A stretch of DNA of 34,644 nt from Ruminococcaceae bacterium UBA3323 (GTDB lineage: Bacteria > Bacillota > Clostridia > Oscillospirales > Acutalibacteraceae), in contig DESD01000049.1 of the NCBI GenBank assembly GCA_002361935.1, positions 1 through 34,644 of the forward strand, in the 5' to 3' direction. The notes beneath the pieces are model-generated. The model had not been told where the DNA came from. It worked only from the letters and a program-made list of their open reading frames with translations, and did not search any database. Below, piece by piece: positions 23,257 through 30,042 of the stretch. The translations under genes were made by a program, and so were the position numbers. Positions within the stretch are counted from its first letter, which is position 1, and each line of letters begins with the position of its first letter.

Positions 23257-23518
23257 ATCACCCTCTTAGACTAACATTATACATTAGTTAATAATTCAAA
23301 ACAAGATATAATTTGTTAACGCTTATTGCATCCGAAAATTGATTTTTTATTCACTGAAATTCTTTTTATTATATATATTTACTATATTATATATTTATAT
23401 AATATTTATAAATAAGTATTGAATATAATTTAAAACAATGTTATAATAAAAATATATTGGATTTTTCCGCGATAAAGCAAATTATCGTTTATAATAGTTA
23501 TAAAGCAAAGGAGAAATA
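23257..23518. other. AT-rich dnaA upstream region
   Basis: This 262-base gap between divergent genes contains a block of almost pure A and T (about 23367-23418), TTATTCACT (23347-23355, close to a DnaA box) and the dnaA promoter. No gene is visible. It may contribute to origin function alongside the dnaA-dnaN gap. Confidence 0.5.
23419..23447 (+). promoter_or_regulatory. dnaA promoter
   Basis: TTGAAT (23419-23424), 17 bases, TATAAT (23442-23447). The leader would be about 65 bases, ending with AAAGGAG before ATG 23519. Confidence 0.6.
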
Positions 23519-24901
23519 ATGGATACATATAATGATATTTTAAAGGCTGTTCTTGATTACTGCAGACCTAAAATTTCATCCACGGCGTTTGACTGCTGGA
23601 TAAAAGATATTAAAATTACAAGCTTTGAAAATAATACCTTTACCGTTTATTTAATCAGCCCGATGAAAAAGAAAATTGTTTCTGAAAAATACGATAATTT
23701 TTTAAAAAAAGCATTTGAAGAAACCATCGGTTTTGATGTTGAACTGCAATATGAATGCCCAAATGAAGAATCCATTTTCTATAAAAATGATTTTGAAAAA
23801 GACAGGGAAAAAGCAAAAAATATTAATGAAGCAATTGTGAATTCGGATAATCTTCCGGCAGATCAGTTTACCTTTGATACCTTTATAGAGGGTCCATCAA
23901 ACAGATTTGCATACAGAGCATCCATGGCCGTTGCCGATAATCCCGGCGGTTCTGTTAAAGCAGAAATTTCATTCAGCAATTACAACCCTCTTTTTATTTA
24001 CGGAAAATCAGGTCTTGGAAAAACGCATCTTTTAAATGCAATCTGCTTTGATATCCATAAAAAATATCCTGCACTTAAAATTATTTCAACAAGATCAGAG
24101 GATTTTACAAATGAATTTATTGATGCCCTCGGTAAAAAAAGAGTGGATGAATTCAGGGATAAATTCAGAAGCGTGGATGTTCTTTTAATAGACGATATTC
24201 AGTTTATTGCCGGCAAAGAACAAACAGAAGAGGAATTTTTCCACACCTTTAATTCTTTAGTTGAAAACGGCAAACAGATTGTTTTAACATCAGACAGACC
24301 GCCAAAGGAAATCAAAAGCTTAACGGAAAGGCTTTGCAGCCGTTTTGAAAACGGACTTCTTGCAGATGTTAAAACACCTGAATATGAAACACGTTGTGCC
24401 ATTATTAAACGCAAAGCAGATCTTTTGAATTTTGAAATACCGGATAATGTTGTTGAATTCATTGCCGATAAAATCAAAACCAATATAAGGCAGCTTGAGG
24501 GTGCAACAAAAAAGCTTTTTGCAATGAGCAACCTTTCGGGAACTACACCTTCACTTGCTCTTGCCCAGCGTGTTATAAAGGATGTTACAACAGATACACA
24601 GCCCCTTCCCGTTACGGTTCAGAAAATTGTTGAGGAAATAGGACGGTGCGAGGGTATTTCTTCAGAGGATTTATACAGCAAAAAAAGAAAAGCCAATATT
24701 GTTCACGCAAGGCGTATTGCCATCTATATAATGAGAGAAATTACCAACAGTACATATGAGGTAATCGGAGATACATTCGGCTTTAATTATTCAACCGTTC
24801 TTTTTCATTACAATGAACTTATTAAAGAGATGGAAGCGGATTCAAAGCTGAAAAGAAGAATTGAGGATATGATTGATAATATAAAAAGTGAAGAATATTA
24901 A
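23519..24901 (+). CDS. dnaA: Chromosomal replication initiator DnaA, with divergent DNA-recognition motif
   Basis: AAA+ protein that binds DnaA boxes and opens oriC. Domain I (1-75), a short linker, the AAA+ core with Walker A GKSGLGKT (162-169), Walker B VLLIDDIQF, sensor SDRPP and the Arg finger region ERLCSRFENGL are all intact. Domain IV (about 345-460) is odd: the usual GGRDHTTV signature reads GFNYSTV (421-427), one residue shorter, with Asn and Tyr where Asp and His contact DNA, and the LP pair of the recognition helix region is YE. The minor-groove Arg (398, HARRIAIY) is kept. At 460 residues it is of normal length. First gene of the origin operon. Confidence 0.97.
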   Translation: MDTYNDILKAVLDYCRPKISSTAFDCWIKDIKITSFENNTFTVYLISPMKKKIVSEKYDNFLKKAFEETIGFDVELQYECPNEESIFYKNDFEKDREKAKNINEAIVNSDNLPADQFTFDTFIEGPSNRFAYRASMAVADNPGGSVKAEISFSNYNPLFIYGKSGLGKTHLLNAICFDIHKKYPALKIISTRSEDFTNEFIDALGKKRVDEFRDKFRSVDVLLIDDIQFIAGKEQTEEEFFHTFNSLVENGKQIVLTSDRPPKEIKSLTERLCSRFENGLLADVKTPEYETRCAIIKRKADLLNFEIPDNVVEFIADKIKTNIRQLEGATKKLFAMSNLSGTTPSLALAQRVIKDVTTDTQPLPVTVQKIVEEIGRCEGISSEDLYSKKRKANIVHARRIAIYIMREITNSTYEVIGDTFGFNYSTVLFHYNELIKEMEADSKLKRRIEDMIDNIKSEEY

Positions 24902-25192
24902 ATTTATATCCTTAAAACAGGCAAAAAAATTTGAATAAAAAGAAAAAAGTTTTCAACAACTTATTGCTTTTCACTAAACATTTTTTAAACAATCTATGTT
25001 GAAAACAGAAATTGTAAACATTTTCAAAAAATTATAAACAAGATATCATTAAAAATAAAAAACCGATTTTTGGCTTGTAATAAAGAAAAATTATAGTTTT
25101 CAACAATTTTAACATTCCTTATTACTACTACTGTAATTATCCTGTTATATTAACAGCAAATTCTGATTTTTTTCAAAAATGGAGGATACACG
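24902..25192. other. oriC: Putative chromosomal origin oriC (dnaA-dnaN gap)
   Basis: This 291-base AT-rich gap has the decamer GTTTTCAACA at 24949-24958, at 25096-25105, and inverted at 24997-25006. It differs from the standard TTATCCACA box at two positions but recurs and sits in the standard place. Thirteen bases after the third copy is TTATTACTACTACTG (25119-25133), resembling the DnaA-trio strand-opening element of Bacillus subtilis. CTGTTA-TAT-TAACAG (25142-25156) is a further small palindrome. No gene is present. Confidence 0.8.
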
Positions 25193-26305
25193 ATGAAATT
25201 CAGCTGCAATACAAAAAAATTAAATGAAGCATGCGCAAATGTTTTCAAGGCCGTAAGCCAGAAGGTTACAATTCCTACAATTGAAGGAATTTTGATTGAA
25301 TGCGGAACGGAAATTTTAAGCCTTACAGGCTATGATTTTGAATTTGGAATTACAACAACGCTTATGGCAACCGTTACAGAGCCGGGATCTATCGTTATCA
25401 ATGCAAAAATTCTTTGCGATATTGTTCGCAAGCTTGCAGCGGATACAGTTACGATTGAAACAAACGGAACCTCTGTTTCCATTACATCGGGTGCTGCACA
25501 GTATAATATTACAGGTATTGATGCAAATGATTATCCGGAGCTTCCAAGCGTATCGGGCGGATATCCTTTATTTATTGAAAAAACAATGTTTCACAAAATG
25601 GTTGCGCAGACCTTGTTTGCCGTTGCCGAAAATGAAAATTCGAAGCCTGTTCATACCGGTTTAAAATTTGAAATGAGCCTGAATCAGCTTCGTCTTATCG
25701 GTGTTGACGGATACAGGCTTGCAATTTCAACAGAAACCATCAGCTATGAGGGCGAGGATTTTTCTTTTATCGTTCCCAAGAAAACAATAAGAGAAATTAT
25801 GAAATTAACCGGTGTTGATGAAGCAAAGGATATTTCTGTCAGCGTAGGAAAAAGACATATTATTTTTGAAATCGGAGATTACAGCATTATAAGCCGCCTT
25901 CTTGACGGAGATTTCCTTGATTATCATGCTGCCGTTCCGAAAAAAAGCGCAACAACGGTTCTTATAAATACAAGAGAAGCAATTGCCTGCATAGAAAGAG
26001 CTATTCCTGTTGTTGAAAATAATGCTAAAAATCCAATCAGATGCTTATTTGACAAGGATGAAATGAGAGTTTCAACCGTTTCCGCACGAGGAAGAGTAGT
26101 GGATTATACGCATGCAAATGTCAGCGGAGAAAGGGTTGAAATAGGCTTTAACTCAAAATATATGCTTGATGCACTGAATGCGGCAGATACGGATGAGGTA
26201 AGGATAGAGCTTGGCGGTCCTGTAAGCCCGGTCAAGGTTCTTCCCGTAAACAATGATAATTTCTTATTCTTGGTACTTCCGATGAGGTTGAAAAGTGAAA
26301 TATAA
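25193..26305 (+). CDS. dnaN: DNA polymerase III beta sliding clamp
   Basis: Ring-shaped processivity clamp that tethers DNA polymerase III. The three clamp domains span 370 residues, the normal length. Characteristic stretches are VSQKVTIPTIEGILIE, YPELPSVSG, HTGLKFEMS...VGVDGYRLA-like (IGVDGYRLA), RLLDGDFLDYHA and the C-terminal LPMRL near the hydrophobic peptide-binding pocket. GGAGG lies 8 bases before ATG 25193. It overlaps the next gene by 11 bases. It is probably transcribed with dnaA and also from within the origin gap, though no clear promoter was seen there. Confidence 0.97.
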   Translation: MKFSCNTKKLNEACANVFKAVSQKVTIPTIEGILIECGTEILSLTGYDFEFGITTTLMATVTEPGSIVINAKILCDIVRKLAADTVTIETNGTSVSITSGAAQYNITGIDANDYPELPSVSGGYPLFIEKTMFHKMVAQTLFAVAENENSKPVHTGLKFEMSLNQLRLIGVDGYRLAISTETISYEGEDFSFIVPKKTIREIMKLTGVDEAKDISVSVGKRHIIFEIGDYSIISRLLDGDFLDYHAAVPKKSATTVLINTREAIACIERAIPVVENNAKNPIRCLFDKDEMRVSTVSARGRVVDYTHANVSGERVEIGFNSKYMLDALNAADTDEVRIELGGPVSPVKVLPVNNDNFLFLVLPMRLKSEI

Positions 26306-26543
26306 ATTAAAGATTGCCGATAGGCAGGAAGAAATCATAAAAATAAAAACAGAATTTATAAAGCTGGACAGTTTGCTTAAATTTTCAGGCCTTGCCGAAA
26401 GCGGCAGCTTTGCCAAAATGATGATTGAGGAAACCAATATCAGAGTTAACGGCGAAAGATGCACGGCAAGAGGAAAGAAAATAAGAAACGGCGATATCGT
26501 TTCTGTTAAGAATATAGATTTAAAAGTTATTCATGAAGATTAA
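26295..26543 (+). CDS. yaaA: S4-domain RNA-binding protein YaaA/RlbA
   Basis: An 82-residue S4-like protein found between dnaN and recF in most Firmicutes, where it is thought to bind RNA, perhaps in ribosome assembly. Sequence KLDSLLKFSGLAESGSFAKM followed by RVNGERCTARGKKIRNGDIV is the S4 core. It starts at GTG 26295 inside the dnaN end, with GAGG at 26284-26287, and overlaps recF by 11 bases, so all three are translationally coupled. Confidence 0.93.
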   Translation: MKYKLKIADRQEEIIKIKTEFIKLDSLLKFSGLAESGSFAKMMIEETNIRVNGERCTARGKKIRNGDIVSVKNIDLKVIHED

Positions 26544-27627
26544 CAATATAGAAATTCAAAATTTTCGGAACATTGAAAATCTAAAAACAGATTTTGATGA
26601 TATTAATATTATTTACGGTGAAAATGCACAGGGAAAAACAAATCTCTTAGAGGCTGTTTATCTTTTTACCGGCTCTAAATCCTTTCGCGGTGTAAAAGAC
26701 AGCCAGCTTATTCGGTTTTCGGAAGAATTTTCAAGGCTGAGAGCTGAATTTTACAGTAATAAAAGAAAGCAGAATGCTGAAATTTTAATTAAAAATAAGC
26801 GGACAGCTACGCTGAACGGAATAAAAAAATCTGCTCCCGCCATGCTGGGGGATGATATCAAGGCAGTTATTTTCAGCCCTGTTCATCTTTCCATGGTTAA
26901 GGATGGGCCGATTGAACGAAGAAAATTTATTGATAATGCCTTGTGCCAGTTGAATTCAAATTACAGAAACGCTTTAAAGGAATATAACCGCTGCCTTACA
27001 CAAAGAAATATTGTTTTAAAGGATATGCAGCAATACGGCGGACTTGATGATATTCTGTATGTATGGAATCTGAATTTTGCAAAATCAGGCGCAAGAATTA
27101 TTTATCAGAGGCAAAAGTATATTGAAGCTCTTTTACCGTATGCCAAGGAAATATTTAAAGGCTTGTCTTCCGGAAAAGAGGATATTGATTTAGTTTTAAA
27201 GGGCAGTTTTGAATATGAAGGATTAAGTGCCGCTGAAATTGAAAACAGTCTGTTGGACGAGCTTGAAAAAAACAAATCCATTGATATTCTGAATAAAAAT
27301 ACTTCTGTCGGTGCACATAGGGATGATCTTGAAATTTTTATAAACGGACGGGAAGCCAGAATTTTCGGAAGTCAGGGGCAGCAGAGAAGCTGTGTTATTG
27401 CATTAAAGCTTGCGGAATCAAGTTTGCTTCATGAAAAAACGGAAATTATGCCTGTTGCACTTTTGGATGATGTTATGAGTGAGCTTGATGAAAAAAGGCA
27501 GGATTATATTCTGAATCATATCAGAGAGTGGCAGGTTTTTATTACCTGCTGTGATAAAAACACAATTTTAAGATTAAAAAAAGGCAAAACCATTCATTTG
27601 GAAAACGGCAGAATTATTGGAGAATAA
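26533..27627 (+). CDS. recF: DNA repair and replication protein RecF
   Basis: SMC-like ATPase that helps load RecA at single-strand gaps. Walker A is GENAQGKT (29-36), the ABC signature is FGSQGQQRS, and Walker B with D-loop is LLDDVMSELDEKR. The N-terminal MKINNIEIQNFRNI and the SKSFRG block following Walker A are family marks. The 364 residues are normal. ATG 26533 lies inside the yaaA end; recF in turn ends next to remB with no gap, showing a tightly coupled operon. Confidence 0.96.
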   Translation: MKINNIEIQNFRNIENLKTDFDDINIIYGENAQGKTNLLEAVYLFTGSKSFRGVKDSQLIRFSEEFSRLRAEFYSNKRKQNAEILIKNKRTATLNGIKKSAPAMLGDDIKAVIFSPVHLSMVKDGPIERRKFIDNALCQLNSNYRNALKEYNRCLTQRNIVLKDMQQYGGLDDILYVWNLNFAKSGARIIYQRQKYIEALLPYAKEIFKGLSSGKEDIDLVLKGSFEYEGLSAAEIENSLLDELEKNKSIDILNKNTSVGAHRDDLEIFINGREARIFGSQGQQRSCVIALKLAESSLLHEKTEIMPVALLDDVMSELDEKRQDYILNHIREWQVFITCCDKNTILRLKKGKTIHLENGRIIGE

Positions 27628-27876
27628 ATGTATTTACACCTTGGAGAAGATACTGTTATAAACAGCAAAAAGGTTTTAGGTATTTTTGATATGGATACAT
27701 CAACCGTAAATAAAGCAACGAGGGATTATCTTGAAAAAGCCGAAAAAGAAAACAAAATAATTTATGTTAACTTTGAGCTTCCGAAAAGCTTTGTAGTTAC
27801 AGATGATAAAATTTACGTAAGTCCGCTTAATACAAGCACCTTACTAAAAAGAACAAAAACAGGAATTAAAATGTGA
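27628..27876 (+). CDS. remB: DUF370 protein, RemB-like
   Basis: An 82-residue protein of the DUF370 family (RemB/YaaB), found between recF and gyrB in Firmicutes; its paralogue RemA is a DNA-binding regulator of matrix genes in Bacillus. Sequence MYLHLGEDTVINSKKVLGIFD and the later SFVVTDDKIYVSPLNTSTLL are typical. It starts at the base after the recF stop. Exact role here is unknown. It is followed by 150 bases that include the structured leader RNA of gyrB. Confidence 0.92.
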   Translation: MYLHLGEDTVINSKKVLGIFDMDTSTVNKATRDYLEKAEKENKIIYVNFELPKSFVVTDDKIYVSPLNTSTLLKRTKTGIKM

Positions 27877-27904
27877 AAATTCACACCATTCCGATTGTAT
27901 TGTC

Positions 27905-28026
27905 CTCAAAGTTTGCCTGCGGCATAAATTTGAGATGACTAAATTCACATCACGCCTTGTACGGCTACGCAAGGAAGCCCGTGATTTTTATGATTATTTG
28001 TAGCCAGAAAGGCTATGTGAATTAAA
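27905..28026 (+). promoter_or_regulatory. Structured leader RNA, copy B, before gyrB
   Basis: Same layout as 2352-2477: an upstream hairpin CTCAAA (27905-27910)/TTTGAG (27929-27934); ATTCACAT (27943-27950); hairpin CCTTGT (27955-27960)/GCAAGG (27969-27974) with the identical loop ACGGCTAC; CGTGAT (27980-27985), which can pair with ATCACG (27949-27954); GTAGCC (28000-28005), complementary to the loop GGCTAC; AGAAAGG (28006-28012); and ATGTGAAT (28015-28022), complementary to ATTCACAT. The hairpin bases differ from copy A but stay paired. It ends 4 bases before ATG 28027. Confidence 0.72.
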
Positions 28027-29994
28027 ATGAGCGAAGAAAATAAGACAATTCTTGAAGAAGATGATATGGATACAGTTGTAACCGGCGAGTATTCGGCAGA
28101 GGATATTCAGGTTTTAGAGGGATTGGAAGCTGTTCGCAAAAGACCCGGTATGTATATCGGATCAACAGGTCCGAGAGGACTTCATCATCTTGTTTACGAA
28201 ATCGTAGACAATTCCATTGATGAAGCACTTGCAGGTGTTTGTACGCATATTGAGTGTGACATTCTGCCTGATAATATTATAACGGTTCGTGATAACGGAC
28301 GCGGTATTCCTACAGGTATCAATGAAAAAACAGGTCTGCCTGCCGTTACCGTTGTTTTAACCGTGCTGCATGCAGGCGGTAAGTTCGGCGGAAGCGGTTA
28401 CAAGGTTTCCGGCGGTCTTCACGGTGTTGGTTCATCTGTTGTTAATGCTCTTTCGGAATGGCTTGAGGTAGAGGTTACCCAGAACGGACATATTTATGCA
28501 CAGCGCTTTGAAAGAGGAATTCCCGTTAATGATTTACATATTATCGGCGATGCAGACGGACATGGAACACTGATAAGATTTAAAGCGGACGGCGAAATAT
28601 TTACCGAAACAACAATCTATGATTATGAGGTTCTTGCACGCAGGCTTCGTGAGCAGGCTTTCTTAAATGCAGGATTATCAATTACGCTTTCAGATAAAAG
28701 GTCAAGTGATCCCGAAGAACAAATAAGTGAAGAATTTTGCTATGAGGGCGGTATTAAATCCTTTGTTGAATATATCAATACCAGCAGAGGGCTTAATCCT
28801 GTTCAGGAAGAGGTTATTCATCTTTCAACAACCAAGGGAGACAGAAGCGCCGAGGTTGCAATCTGCTATACGGATTCTTACAATGAAACCATGCTTTCCT
28901 TTGCAAATAATATCAATACAATTGACGGCGGTACGCACGAAACAGGTTTTAAAACCGCTTTAACAAGAGTTTTCAATGATTACGGCAAAAAATTCGGTAT
29001 TCTTAAAGATAGTGATAAAAAATTAACAGGTGAAGATGTAAGAGAGGGTATTACTGCTGTTATCAGCGTTAAGCTTACGGAAGCTCAATTTGAAGGACAG
29101 ACAAAAGGAAAGCTTGGCAATACGGATATTACAAGTCTTGTTTCTTCAATGGTTTATGAAAAGCTTTTAACCTATTTTGAAGAAAATCCGGCTGTTGCAA
29201 AAACAATACTTAATAAATCGCTCGATGCATCAAGAGCAAGGGAAGCTGCAAGAAAAGCAAGAGAAAATGCAAGACGAAAATCTCCTCTTGAAAGCAATTC
29301 GCTGCCCGGAAAGCTTGCAGACTGCACAAGTAAAGATCCTACAAAATGTGAAATTTATATCGTAGAGGGAGATTCTGCAGGAGGATCTGCAAAAGAAGGA
29401 AGAGACAGAGAACATATGGCAATTCTTCCTCTTTGGGGTAAAATGCTTAATGTAGAAAAAGCAAGAGTTGATAAAGTTTATTCAAATGAAAAGCTTGTTC
29501 CTGTTGTTATGGCTCTCGGCACAGGCATTGGAGAAGAATTTGATATTACAAAGCTTCGTTATCATAAGATTGTTATTATGGCTGATGCCGATGTTGACGG
29601 TGCGCATATCAGAACCCTTCTTTTAACTTTCTTTTTCAGATATATGCCTCAAATTATTGAGGATGGCTATGTTTATCTTGCTCAGCCGCCTCTTTTTAAA
29701 GTTTCCAAAGGAAAAAAGAGTGCTTATGCATTTTCTGATGAAGAAAGAGATCAAAAAATTGAAGAATTCGGCGGAGATTGTGATATTCAGCGTTATAAAG
29801 GTTTAGGTGAAATGGATCCAAGCCAGCTTTGGGAAACAACAATGGACCCTGAATTCAGAACAATGAAAAGAGTTACAATTGAAGACGGACAAAGAGCATC
29901 CGAAAACTTTTCTATCCTTATGGGTGATAATGTTGAACCACGCCGTGAGTTTATAGAAAAGAATGCAAAATTCGTTGAAAATCTTGATATATAA
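28027..29994 (+). CDS. gyrB: DNA gyrase subunit B
   Basis: ATPase subunit of the enzyme that introduces negative supercoils. The GHKL ATPase has EIVDNSIDEAL, RDNGRGIP and GGLHGVGSSVVNAL; the TOPRIM domain has EGDSAGG (from Glu447) and DADVDGAHI; the C-terminal RYKGLGEMDPSQLWETTM is typical of gyrase and topoisomerase IV. With gyrA next to it and a GyrA box there, gyrase is the right call. The usual PLR/KGK in the quinolone-pocket region is PLWGKM (Trp470). At 655 residues it is slightly long but normal. No conventional ribosome site at 5-9 bases: AAAGG lies 14 bases before ATG 28027, within the structured leader, so translation is probably regulated there. Confidence 0.97.
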   Translation: MSEENKTILEEDDMDTVVTGEYSAEDIQVLEGLEAVRKRPGMYIGSTGPRGLHHLVYEIVDNSIDEALAGVCTHIECDILPDNIITVRDNGRGIPTGINEKTGLPAVTVVLTVLHAGGKFGGSGYKVSGGLHGVGSSVVNALSEWLEVEVTQNGHIYAQRFERGIPVNDLHIIGDADGHGTLIRFKADGEIFTETTIYDYEVLARRLREQAFLNAGLSITLSDKRSSDPEEQISEEFCYEGGIKSFVEYINTSRGLNPVQEEVIHLSTTKGDRSAEVAICYTDSYNETMLSFANNINTIDGGTHETGFKTALTRVFNDYGKKFGILKDSDKKLTGEDVREGITAVISVKLTEAQFEGQTKGKLGNTDITSLVSSMVYEKLLTYFEENPAVAKTILNKSLDASRAREAARKARENARRKSPLESNSLPGKLADCTSKDPTKCEIYIVEGDSAGGSAKEGRDREHMAILPLWGKMLNVEKARVDKVYSNEKLVPVVMALGTGIGEEFDITKLRYHKIVIMADADVDGAHIRTLLLTFFFRYMPQIIEDGYVYLAQPPLFKVSKGKKSAYAFSDEERDQKIEEFGGDCDIQRYKGLGEMDPSQLWETTMDPEFRTMKRVTIEDGQRASENFSILMGDNVEPRREFIEKNAKFVENLDI

Positions 29995-30042
29995 TTTTTA
30001 TACATTAATCTGATTTTCTCTGTAAAATAAAGGAGCAATAAA

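Noticed and set aside
23367..23418. AT-only block upstream of dnaA as the primary unwinding site
   Set aside because: Possible, but it lacks nearby repeated DnaA-like boxes and trios; the dnaA-dnaN gap has both, so I favour that as oriC.
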